A stretch of 64,000 bases of DNA from Auricularia sp. M13 (Eukaryota; Basidiomycota; Agaricomycetes; Auriculariales; Auriculariaceae). The stretch spans positions 1,674,001 through 1,738,000 of the forward strand of contig CM073203.1 in assembly GCA_037042915.1 (NCBI GenBank), read 5' to 3'. The notes below the pieces were generated by a model. The model saw only the letters and a list, made by a program, of their open reading frames with translations, had not been told where the DNA came from and ran no database searches. Positions 20,220-30,808 of this stretch are shown here, piece by piece. Position 1 is the stretch's first letter, and the number at the start of each line of letters is the position of its first letter. Position numbers and translations under genes: made by a program.

Positions 20220-23200
20220 TTACGCGGACCACGGGACAACAGTCGGGTACAGCATCGGAACTGGCGGCTCGCGCAAGAAGTAATCCGAATAGGTCTGGGT
20301 ATATGCGCCCCAGACCTTTTGCTCGCAAGACACGAAATGCGACTCGTCGTCGAATGCGTCGGGCATGGCGGGCAGAGCTGCGCGCGGCCAAGTAGACGCG
20401 ACGCGGTGGAATGCCCGTATCGAAGCTTGCCGCTGGCGCCAGTCCGCAGCGGTCAGAGGACTCGGCCCTTTCGGCACGAACGTTGTGTCGCCCCAGATCT
20501 CTGTTATCATGCGCGTACGCTCGAGCACCGACTCCGTGTTCAGCGCCTCGCACGACGGGTACGCGCGACGCAGATGGTCATCGAGCTGGAATAGCGCAGT
20601 GCGAAACGTGAGCTCGGCCATGTCCCAGATAATCATCGTCCTCCATTCCGCGGACGGCCAGACGTATTTCAAGTCGCCCGGGGCACATGCGAACGCAGGC
20701 AGCATATGATTGTTGTAGAACAACGGGCCTTCCTCGGGCTGCAGCACATCGTGCAGGCGCTGACGCGGCATCGGGCCGACGAAGGGACGCGTTTCTGAGG
20801 GCACGACTGACGTCGAGGATGTTGCGGTGGGCTGCGGCGCCGACGACGCGACGGCAGAGGTGGAGGCGACTGCGGCTTGCAGCGCCGACGACGTCAGTGA
20901 TGTTGCCGTGGGTTGCGGCGCCAACGATGTGAGCGAGGATGAAGGTCGCGGCGCGGACGACGCGGAAGATGTTGAGGTGGAGGCAGCTTGCGGCCCGGAA
21001 GAGAGATGCTCGAGTGCAGGTGCGGCTGGAGCTGCAGGTGCGGCTGGAGGAAGGCTTCCTGGCGGCGGTGCGTTCGGGTAGAGCTTGGCGTACTCGCTGT
21101 CTGCCAATGCGAATCTCCGGCTGCGCGTGCGCGAGCCGACCGCCCCGAGCGCGTCCATGGGAACCTGCAAGCTAGTAGCGCAGGTTGTAATTAGTGAACT
21201 TGGTCCTCACAGCGATGACGCGCACTCACGGAGCGTCGAAGGACTGCGCCGGCCAGAGGCGCAGCTGAACGGGCTTATCCTTCGTCCCATACAGGTACTT
21301 GGGCGTGTTCCCGCTGTACAACCGCAGCGGCTTTGTCAAGCGCTCTCCTGCCAGAGCGCCGCCTTCGCAGATCCCGTCGTCCATGAGGTAGTACAGCACC
21401 CTGCCGTTCTCGTAATCCCACCACTGGAAACAGTCCTCGTAATCGGCCCGATTGTTGCCCTTGAGACCGAAGAGCTTGAACTCCAGAAAGCCATCGTCAC
21501 CTTCACCTTCCTCGCCAAAGTGCTCGAAGTCCTTGAGCGCTCGTTTGTTCCCCTTCTTTGTCGAGCGCCAACCCGACGGTTCGTGGAGGTAACGATCGTC
21601 CCGCGCGCCAAAAGTCGTCCGTCCGAAGTGCGCTGCCCACCCACTGCATTCTCGAAGTACCGGCTCTCAACCTCGATGCGAGTGCCGTCGGGGTTGACGC
21701 GCGTCATGTCGACGTCGTCGTCCGAGTCGTAACCCTGCCCGCCTTCGCCCTCGACGGGGCTCGGCGCTCGCGTAGTGGGCGCTGTCGATGGAGGCTCGGA
21801 AGCGTAAGTCGATGCGGCAGACGACGAGGACGAGATCGAGGATGACGCCTCGAAAGACGGTATGTGCAGCTGCACCGGTGCGACATCCAGCTCGACCTGG
21901 ATCGCTTCTGGCTCGGGCTCGACGTATAATCCGAGTGTCTTCGTCCATTCAACATCGCGAGTTGCAGGGATGACGGCGCGCAGGATGGCGCGCCAATCCT
22001 CCCGGTCGAACTTGGAAACTTCTCGGATAGGCTGCGTCGCCAGGCTGCGCATCCGTTGCGGTCGGATCCTCATCCACGCGGCCAGCATGAGCGAACGCTT
22101 CGTCTCCTTGTCCTCGCCGCGAAAGCCCACGAGATGCTCCATGACAGGTACCAGCAGCAGGCGCCCGGGATTTGCTTTTTCATCGACCGGAAAGTCGGGC
22201 GCAACAGACAGCATCTTGACGCGCTCTTCGGATCGCCCCAAAGTCTTTGCGACGGCGTCTTCTGCCACCTGCCAGTCCTGCGGCCACCAGGCGGGATACG
22301 GAGGCTTGTCGGCGCGACGCTTGCTGTACGGCCATCGCACCTTGTCCGCGGCCTTCGTCTCGCGCTCGCGCTTCTTCGCGCCACGCGCCTGCTCTTCCTT
22401 GCGGGGTTTCTTTTGCTGCCCGAGCTGGCCTGATGCATCTCGTGAACCCTCACGGCGCAAGGAGGTCATACGCAGCATACCTTTGGCTTTCCGCTTCTGA
22501 CCGCGGACTGCGTGCTGATTATCCACCTCCATCGCATCCTCGACGCCGCCGCGCACGTCGTTGAGACCGGGGTGGTCATCGTAGGGAAGAACTACATAGC
22601 CAATATTAGTCGCTGCGTCGCAGTATCGAACGCCGGTACGCACCTGTCAGCGTCGAACTGCTAGCCCATCTTCCTCCCGGTGCCGACGGCGAAGTTCGTG
22701 GATGTTGCCTTGGCGGTGCCGTCGCTGGAACGGGCGGCGCGGTCGGCGTTGGCAGCACTTGCGGCGCGGAGACTGGCGGCGCGGAGACTTCGGGCGCGGA
22801 GACTGGCGGCGCGGAGACTGGCGGCGCGGAGACTGGCAGCGCGGAGACTTCGGGCGCGGAGACTGGCGGCGCGGAGACTGGCGGCGCGGAGACTGGCGGC
22901 GCGGAGACTGGCGGCGCGGAGACTGGCGGCGGTGGCGGCGGTCCGTCGTCGTTCATAACGATGTCGTCGTCTTGCCGGAATTCGTCGGTCGCAGGCGGGG
23001 GAGGTTGGCCCCATTGCAGATGCCGATCCTCCTGATACGCTCCGGTGTGCGACACAGCGCGCGAGTCGTTCCAGGCCTTTCGCGTGATGCAGCTGCAGCA
23101 GGTCGTTGATGAAGACCATGCTGCCCGGCGCGTACTCGTCCTTGTTCGGCACAAAATCCCTGGTCACTACTTCGACCATGAACACGGGGATGCCATACTG

Positions 23201-24397
23201 CCCGTAGCGCTCCGCGATCTCATGATCGTGAGTGAAGACGCCGCGCGTCCAGCGTCGCGTCCGTCCATCCATTGCGTTCGCGGTTGGAAGCATCGGCGCG
23301 CCTGGATGGCGGTTCGACAACTGGCGAAGCCAGACTCGACAGCGCACATATTCGTTCCAGCCGCGCATCTCGAGCAGAGCCCGCTGGAAGCTCGCGATGG
23401 ATTCCACTGCCTCGCGCTTCGTCACTTGGTGGTGGGTGAGCAGGTCAAGCGCGAGAAGACCGCTGTTGACCATCGAATAGGGCTGGCCGACGAGGCGGGG
23501 GTGGCGTTGCATGTTGTCCAGCAGCTTCTCGTAGTCCATCCTCCAATACAAGTTCATCTTCCGCCTGAGTTGCTCGCCGCACATGTACATGTTCCGGCCA
23601 CACGATGTGAAATGCCCAGGAAAGTCGGGCACGTACCACGCGATGTCTTGGTCGAGAGCTTGATGCTCGTTGCGGTGCGGCCGGCCATCTGAGCGCGCCT
23701 GGGGAATGAAAGCGCGATACCACATGCCGATCTCATGCCATTGCGCGTATCGCGACAACTCGCCCGCGCCGTAACGGCCGTCCGTACGCCGGACGGGTAG
23801 CGATGTAGGGGGCAGTGGCGGAATATAGTCGACGTTGGTGCGAATGTACACAAGATTTCCGTGTTGATTAGGCTCGGGAGCGGGGAAGAGCGTATACGAG
23901 TTGTAGAAGAAATCTCGCAATTTCGGCAGCGCGAGCGGATCGCGTCGATACGCTTCGCGCGGGAGGACGTGCCACAGTACGGCATGTTCACTGCTGAGCG
24001 GCGTCTCGCACGGCTTCATGAACACAATGCGGTCTTGGGCGCTGCGCCGTAGCTTTTCTTCTCGGTCCCGAACTCGCATTTGCTCCGCGTTGACCTCGCC
24101 TTTCTTGACGACAACGCTCGCTTTCTTCAGCCAGGCCGTTGAGTCCGGTAGCCAAGTCTTCTCCAAATACTCGGCGAGGTCAAATTCGTCTTTGAACGGC
24201 CTGGTGCGCGGCCCCCACGGCTTTGGCAAAGGCATCGGACCGAGGGAGAAGAAGCCGTATTGCTGCGTACCCTCGGGAGGCGGTTGCAGCAGCCAACGGT
24301 GCCATGCTTCATCGTTGATAGGAAAGGGAGGGGGTCTCGCCACGGCAGTATGAGTCGATTCAGCGCCGCGTCGACGCCGGGCGTGTGACGCCGACAA
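20220..24397 (-). CDS. large lineage-specific protein, function unknown
   Basis: A multi-exon minus-strand gene of about 1,300 residues. The N-terminal 430 residues are well ordered (for example YGFFSLGPMPLPKPWGPRTR and a block around RGVFTHDHEIAERYGQYGIP), resembling basidiomycete proteins of unknown function. A run of 15-bp repeats then encodes PVSAP repeats (about 22755-22930). A basic KRKAKG region, an acidic/Ser linker, a block around YLHEPSGWRSTKKG, a compact QWWDYENGRVLYYL segment and a final ordered domain (about 20220-20790) follow. Probable introns lie near 22590-22640 and 21180-21235. Single-base frame changes near 23075 and 21612 interrupt the model; they may be assembly indels. 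The bipartite order/linker/order layout suggests a nuclear protein, but no function can be assigned. Confidence 0.6.
22755..22930. repeat. 15-bp coding minisatellite
   Basis: About eleven copies of GACTGGCGGCGCGGA (variant GACTTCGGGCGCGGA), reading PVSAP/EVSAP in the minus-strand gene. The repeat keeps all frames open and can change copy number without a frame change because the unit is five codons long. Confidence 0.85.
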
Positions 24398-24879
24398 GCT
24401 CGTGTATCTCGTGCACGTTCTCCATGCAGCGCAGAAATACGAGCATCTCGACGCTGATGTACCTGCCGACCTCGCCCGTCAATCGCCGTGTTGGATACCG
24501 AATTGCGGTGAAGTCGGCGGTGCGAGCGCGGTTTCGGTCGTCTCCTCCTCTCCTTTGTGAATTCAGCAGGAATTGCAGCGGCTGCCTCTCTGCGGAAGAC
24601 ATCAATCCCATAGGTGACAGATTGGGCAGGCCAGACTTACGGGTCCAGCGGTGGAGTGACAGCGCGAGCCTGATCGTCGCCGTGCTCGACAGCCGCGAAA
24701 TCCCCCAACATCTGAGGCGCGCTGCGCGTCAGTAACCTGCGTCTGGCATCGCACGACGGCTGGGCGCTGTGACACGCAGTACCAGCGCTGCACTCACCGT
24801 TGCAGATTACGCTTCGTTTGCGACCTCGAGTGGGATCCCCGGAAGGGTCTTGTTGCCTATGCTGCGTGCAGCTACTCAA
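24360..24879 (-). CDS. possible upstream small gene or 5' exons
   Basis: Two exons joined by a GTAAGT...CAG intron (about 24590-24640) give about 150 aa containing a Cys-rich N-terminus and a conserved-looking end (RYISVEMLVFLRCMENVHEI, then HELVG). It ends just where the large minus-strand gene starts, so it may be that gene's own 5' part rather than a separate gene. No family recognised. Confidence 0.35.
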
Positions 24880-25338
24880 CGACGCAAAACGTGGCGTAGC
24901 GACGATGCACCGCTGCAGTCACTGACCTGGCTGCCGCGGCGCGTTGAAGTGAGTGGGCTTGTCCGTGGGCTGCCGACCTCCGCGCTCTGAGTGGTACACT
25001 GTAGTACTAGACTCGTTGCACGAAGCTCTCGGGGCAACACACGCGGCACACTGTAGTGCAGGGCGCGCGGTGACCGCGAGAGCCGTCCCTCGGTGAAGAC
25101 GGTAAAGATGCGGAACGTGCCGATGCGGGCGAATATACCCCGAAGCTCCGCTCGAACTGAGCACAGCCACATCGGAAGCGCCAAGTCTTTGGTTCGGCTG
25201 GCGTCAAAATGCCAGAGTCTGCCGATCGCGGGTCTCAGACATGTGCGCACGCAAGTCTGAGCATAATGCAAATCATATATTGCGGGCAGCATGGATCAAA
25301 AGAAAACACAACTGGGAAGACAGTAAAAAAATCGCTAT
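24880..25338. other. intergenic, nothing recognised
   Basis: No credible open frame or repeat. An A-rich tract near 25320-25360 may belong to the 3' end of the next minus-strand gene. Confidence 0.4.
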
Positions 25339-27181
25339 CTAAGGATCAAAAAAACCAAAGGGATCATTTCCGGCATTCTCGCGCTCGTCGTCGCCGCTGT
25401 CACCACCGCCACGACGCTTCTTGTGCAGACGCTCCTTGTCCTTTCCTGAGCTGCTGCGCTTCTTGCCCTTTGCCTTGCCTTTGCCCTTGAGGTCGGGCGC
25501 GGGCTCTGACTCCTCGTCGCTCGAGGTGATCTCGATGACCTGGGTGATCGACAGCGCCGGCGTGTTGACCATGCGGCCGATGACAACATTTTGATGGGCA
25601 TGCACGCGGAGCTCACTGTATCGGCCGTAGCGCGACCACTCGCGCAAGAGGACGTCGAAGAACTCGAGGGCGACGAGCTTGCCGGGGTCGGCCAGCATGC
25701 TGAAGCAGCTCGCGAGCGCAGGAAACTTGAGCTCGTTGTTTACGATGGCGACGGTGTGCTCCTCGAAATTGTGGTTCTAAACCCGATGTAAGCGGAGCGC
25801 AACACGACAGCAGCGAGGCAGACTCACAAGCAGCTCAATGCGGACGGTGATGTTGCGGCTGATGTTGAGGCCTGCGCGACTCAGCGGAAACGGCGCAACC
25901 GCCCGGGGTGCCGAGTCGGAAGCGGCGGTGCTGATGGACGACGAAGACGCGGGCCCCGGGTTTGCGTTTGCCTTGTCGTCGTCGTCCGCGTCCGAAATGG
26001 TGGATGGCGCGGCGGACGCCTCACGCGCCCGCGACGAAGTGTTGTTGCGCGAAGTCCCGGACCCGCTGGCTTGCTGCGCGGTCGGCGAGCGCTTAGTCGG
26101 CGTGGCGCCGGCGTTCTTGCTGGGCGTGCCCGTCGTTGCGAACTCGGCCTCGTGCTCGGCTTTTGCAGACAGATACGCCTTGAGGAAGATCTTCATGTTC
26201 GCCTGGGTAAACGGGACCTTGCTCGCCGGAGCCCCACTCGCGAGCAACGCAGCAGCCAGTGCGTTAGCGGCAGGGGCGCCGCTAGCAACGACTGCGTCCA
26301 CATCGACGGGGCTGTCGGCACTGCCGGCAGCGGATTTCGACGAGGGCGATCCCGACGCGACGACGGCAGCGGTGTTGGCGTGGGCGTTGGCGTCTTCGGA
26401 TTTTATGGGAGGAGCATCCGGCGCCGCGAGCGTTCCGCCGCCGCCTTCGTGCGCGTCGGAGACCGTGTCGGGAATCGCTGAAGTTGACGCCGTCGCGTTA
26501 TCGCTGCCTGCTTTGTTTTTGGCTACTTTCTTTCGCAGAACTAGCAGCGACATCAGTGTATGAACGAATCGCGCACACTGCAACGACGCACGATCTTGAA
26601 GATGTTTGGCTGGGAATGCGGCGAACTCGACGTGCGACAGGTCGTATACAGCGCATGGGCCGGTGCGACCTTTCGGTGTGCCCGGGACAGGGTCAGGCTT
26701 GCACAGAAGGCACTGCGCGCGTTCTAAGTTGGCGAATGAACGACGGAGAAAAAACACGAACCCTGATGAATATGCGTTGTTCGTATGCCTTCGTGCGAAA
26801 GGTGGACAGATCGGGCCAGGTCGCGCCGCACGTAGTACACATGATGTCCTCCAGCCGCGGCGGTCGAACGTTAGTGAGCCGGACTTTGGGATCGTGCGGG
26901 CCGCAGATGTACACGTGCCCGTCGGGCACGGCGTCGGGCAGGATGTTCTTGAATTCGCGATACGCGTCCTGGCAGGAGCGCGTGTCCCGTCCGTACACGT
27001 CCAGCAGCTCACCGGGACTGACGAGCGCGGGAGCTTGCCGAGACTGAGTTGCAGACGGGGCGCGGAACGCGGGCGGCTGGTCGCCGGGCTTCTTGTTTTT
27101 CTTGCCATCGTCGGACTTGGCTGCTTGACTGGCGGCGAGCGCGAGTCTTTTGAGCGGGTTGGGGCGGTCGAAGGGCAGCAT
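25339..27181 (-). CDS. CxxC-containing nuclear-type protein, unknown
   Basis: Three exons on the minus strand give about 530 aa. Exon 1 (27181 to about 26755) starts MLPFDRPNPLKRLALAASQA and ends after a first Cys pair, CTTC. Exon 2 (to about 25828) opens with a second Cys pair, CLLC, so the split pairs could form one zinc ribbon or treble clef. It continues with PAYDLSHVEF-like ordered sequence and a long Ser/Ala/Asp-rich linker. Exon 3 (about 25775-25339) ends with an ordered 45-residue block and a basic, acidic tail (KGKGKAKGKKRSS; GGGDSGDDE). The last intron is 51 nt with GTGAGT...TTTAG. A TATA box lies 85 bp upstream. Nuclear localisation is inferred from the basic tail; no function is known to me. 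Confidence 0.65.
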
Positions 27182-27265
27182 GGCGAGAACTAGAGGCGAG
27201 AGTGCGCGCAGTGAAGGGGACCAGTGAGGGGATGGTGGGATGGTGAAGTCGACGGATGGGTCGCG

Positions 27266-27273
27266 CTTTTATA
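27266..27273 (-). promoter_or_regulatory. TATA box of the CxxC gene
   Basis: TATAAAAG on the minus strand, about 85 bp upstream of the ATG at 27181. Confidence 0.6.
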
Positions 27274-28046
27274 GAGGTTGAACGAGAACCTGCGCCTTTG
27301 CGAGAAAACGCACAAGTCGGTTGTCCGAGCCTGACACGAGAAGAATGACGAGAGATTCCAACAGAATTCCACGATATGCAATCCGAAGTACCAAGGCATG
27401 ATTTAGAAGCACACTGCGGCCACGACGAGATGTATCGTGAAACACGGAGGTTGATGCAGGATTATCGACCGCGAAAGCAAAAAGACAGTGCCTCCAGCGC
27501 GACTCCCGCTCCAGCTTCGCAGAGGCAGAAAACTCGAAGAGATGCTTGCGCGCGAGGTACACACAGACGCAGACAGACGGGCGACGCGCGCGGGCAAGCA
27601 GCAATCGTTGGACCCAAGCGACGGCCTTAGGAACGAACAGAGCCCGGAAATCAATGTTCCCGTAAATGAGGTCTGCCGACGAGATCTGCACCCACGCGGG
27701 CAGCTTCACAGCATGGTCACGACCCAGTCAGCAGGCAACAGCGACGAGCAGCGCGCGAGCAAAACCCGCATGAGGCGAACACCAAGCTCCAGCGAGTCGA
27801 TGTTACATGCTAATAGTCTATCTGTGAGAAGTACACCTCGTTAGTCACTGATTGGCACTGGCAAGCTTGAATGTTAACTGATGTTTCAACAGCTGACAAA
27901 CCGACGCACACTATATCTGATCAACTTGATCATCGCGAAGACTGCGCGTGAGAATGCCAACGCGGATGAACTTAGTAGCGTCGCAACTCGTACGAGGCCA
28001 TGCCATGGCGGCGACTTTGACTTGTGGCCGAATCTTGGGGCAGACG
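27274..28046. other. divergent intergenic region
   Basis: Lies between a minus-strand and a plus-strand promoter. Overlapping open frames have no domain or splice support. No palindromes of the 3-5 kb type are seen here. Confidence 0.5.
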
Positions 28047-28054
28047 TATATAAG
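28047..28054 (+). promoter_or_regulatory. TATA box
   Basis: TATATAAG, 82-89 bp upstream of the ATG at 28136. Confidence 0.6.
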
Positions 28055-28135
28055 CCCACATGCCCCGGGATATCGCTCTCATTAACCCACCTTGAGTCCT
28101 TCGCCGACGCTCACAAACGACACTCATCTTGACAG

Positions 28136-29522
28136 ATGCCGCGCACCAGGAACCGTATGTCGCACCCGTTACTCCCCCAAAACATGCTTCACACTGACTT
28201 TCACTGGCGCAGTCCCGAAGCCCAAGAAGACGGGCAAGAAGGGCAAGACGGCGGTGGCCAAGAAGGGTGCCAAGGCCGTTGCTAGCGTCACGCTCCCAGG
28301 GCCGACAACTCGCGCTCGCGCCGGCGGCAGAGCTCCCGTCGCGGTCGCCAGCGATGGCTCCAACAGGAAGGCGCCGAAGTGCACTCACTGCGGCAAGCCT
28401 AGGGCGGGACACGGGAAGAAATGTCTCGTGAGTCACAGAGTTCAGTGCGATCGCTGTCGAGCTCACCGGGTTCAGGACGGATATTCGAAGGCCAAGGAAC
28501 TCGAGACGCTGACCGACAGAGCTGAAGCGCTCGCCAAAGGCGTTGCCGAGGCCGAGGCCAAGATGCTCGAGATGCGCATCGACGAGGAGGTCGCCAAGGT
28601 GCTCGAGGACGCGGGCGGTGAGGTAAGCATGGAGGACGCCGTGCGCGCCTTGGCGCCCGAGCTCGCGGCCGTCGCGGGTGGCGGGTTGTCCATGCAAGAG
28701 CTCGTCGCGGCGCTGCCGATGATGTCCGAGACGCCCGAGACCGCGCAGGGTACCATCGACCCCGCTGTCCTCACCATTGCCAAGCGTACCATCGATCCGG
28801 CCGACCTCGGTGAGGACGAGATGGTCGTCGAGGACGATGAAGACGCGCCACCGTCGACCACCACCGCGGATGTCGCCATGGGTACCCCGGGGCCACCACC
28901 ACCGCTCGTGACGGCGACGAGGCGACCACGACGCTGCAGAACGGGTGGAAGTCCACTCCCGCTGGCGATAGTCCGTTGGGTTCGTCGCTTCATAACTTGG
29001 GTCGCGCCAGAAACTGATCTGGGATTCGTTCAGAGCTCGAGCGCAACGGCTGCAAGAAACTGCCTTACGGTACGCAGATCGAACGCAGCAAGAGGATCCC
29101 TCGCCTGTTCCAGGCCATGGCGCAGAAGGTGAGCAACGCGATGCACGTTCTGCGAGCCGAGCGCTGATATCATCTCAGGGAGACGTGTTGGCCAGTCGCG
29201 CTGACGGCTGGGCGTTCTGCATGTTCGTGCCCAAGAACGGGCGCGGCGAGATGAGGACGTGGCACTCGGACCAGGTCCAAGCTGAGGTACCGGCGCTACC
29301 TGGCGCCATTCGCGAGCTCGTGTTCGAGACCCTCGAGCCCATCCGCCGCCAGCGCCTAGCGGAGATCGCCAAGATCGACGAGGCCCGTCGCAGGGAGCTG
29401 AGGCGCTGGCAGAAGGAAGCCGCCGCCGCGAAGAAGCAGGCGGAGCGCTGCGCGCGCAGCTGGACCAGGCGGTGAAGTCGCTCAAGCTCGAGAAGGCGAT
29501 GAAGAAGGTCGTCCAGGCCTAG
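28136..29522 (+). CDS. basic CxxC-GH-C protein with coiled coils
   Basis: Exon 1 encodes only MPRTRN plus one base; a 59-nt intron leads to a Lys-rich stretch and the motif CTHCGKPRAGHGKKC, a C-x2-C...H...C knuckle I associate with short basidiomycete proteins of unknown function. A second intron (about 28429-28476) follows the last Cys. Next come an Ala/Glu-rich coiled coil, two TIDPA repeats, and a final exon (from about 29180) with DGWAFCMFVPKNG and a long C-terminal helix. Two probable single-base frame slips, near 28890 and 29450, and one less certain intron (about 28970-29035) make the exact protein uncertain. Without the slips the C-terminus would be a regular coiled coil ending at TAG 29520-29522. 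DNA or RNA binding is plausible from the basic N-terminus and knuckle, but unproven. Confidence 0.55.
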
Positions 29523-30808
29523 GCAGCGTCGTTGCTGTCGGGGAGAGAACGCGAATATGCATGCCTCGCCTGTCTATGAAATCTATGTCAATCTGCTAGT
29601 CTCGTCTGCCAATATCACCCCCGCTCACAGTGCTTACGAATTTGACCCTGCCGGATTCCCGTGGCTGAGCACGTGTGCACCTTGTTCCGGCTCAGCTTGA
29701 ATGATTATCGACAGTGACTGCAGCTTCGGATCACCTCAGTTGTGGCGCCGATGGCGATAGGGGTAGATACATGCATCGACCCGACGACAGAGCAAACGCG
29801 ATGATTACGGCGATGGCAATGAGGAATATAGAGCAGAAGCTACGAGGGTCAGCAGGGAACAGCACGCGAGAAGAGTGTCATAGCAGAGAAGTTAGGAGCG
29901 GTGGCGACAGAGCAGAGCGCGTTGCAGGAGAGCAAGGGGATAGGATAGCAAAGGACAGGGAGGAATAGGATTGCGAAGGAGAGCGAGGGAATAGGACAGC
30001 AAAAAAAACGGATGGTCAACGGATACAGCAGGCGACGACGGGTATCGTGGGTAAGGCAGCGTTAGTATGGGACGTGATGAGTGAACGGCGACGAGTACAT
30101 CGACATGCTAAGCAATAATTAAGGATATGCACGGACTCGCGCAACGGGCACAACGAGCAGTCACACTGTAGTGAGGGTGCTCTGGCCCTTCGTCGCTGGG
30201 CGGCGGTCACACGGTAGTGAAGACGCCGACGCAGGAGAGGAATGTGGGGCATTTGAAAGTCAGATGCCCCGCTCTGGTAACCGGAGACGCAATGGTCCGC
30301 CGGTCCGCGAAAAGCTCCGTCGGTGCCGACCATGCTGACCAAGTCGAGGACTTGACCACGTGACGCGAGCGCGCCGCGGGCCGGATCTCGAGCGCGTCGC
30401 GTCGCGTCAGCATCCGCTGAGATCTGTGTCCGCGCGGAGTTGCAAACGGACTTCGACTCTTTCCGCTCGCCGACCACCCGCTCAGGCCCCCGCCGCCCGT
30501 CGACTCGCACGCGGGCCCCCACTGGACCCGCGTCATCGCTGGCGCGGCTTCCACTGTAGCTCGCACACGCCGCGGGCACGGGCGAGTTTTTTTATTTTGT
30601 TTTGATGCCTTACTGCAACGACTCATGTCGTTGCAGGACTTGCCTCGCCGAGCTGCCGCAGACCCAATCGCTGGCGCCCGCGACCGCATTCACTACCGTG
30701 TGACCGGTCGAAGGCGTCAGTAAGGAGGGAATCCACCGCTTTGACTACTGTGTCACCGGTTGGGGAACCTCTTGTGATTTCTGCTCGTCGCCGCACTCAC
30801 TTGGGACT
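29523..30808. other. intergenic, possible upstream region of the KDZ gene
   Basis: Contains purine-rich AGCAAGGGATAGGA-like repeats (about 29900-30010) and two occurrences of CACACTGTAGT/CACACGGTAGT (about 30160-30215) with related CACTACCGTGTGACCGG and ACTACTGTGTCACCGG on the other side (about 30690-30760). These form an imperfect inverted repeat about 550 bp apart. No gene supported. Confidence 0.45.
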
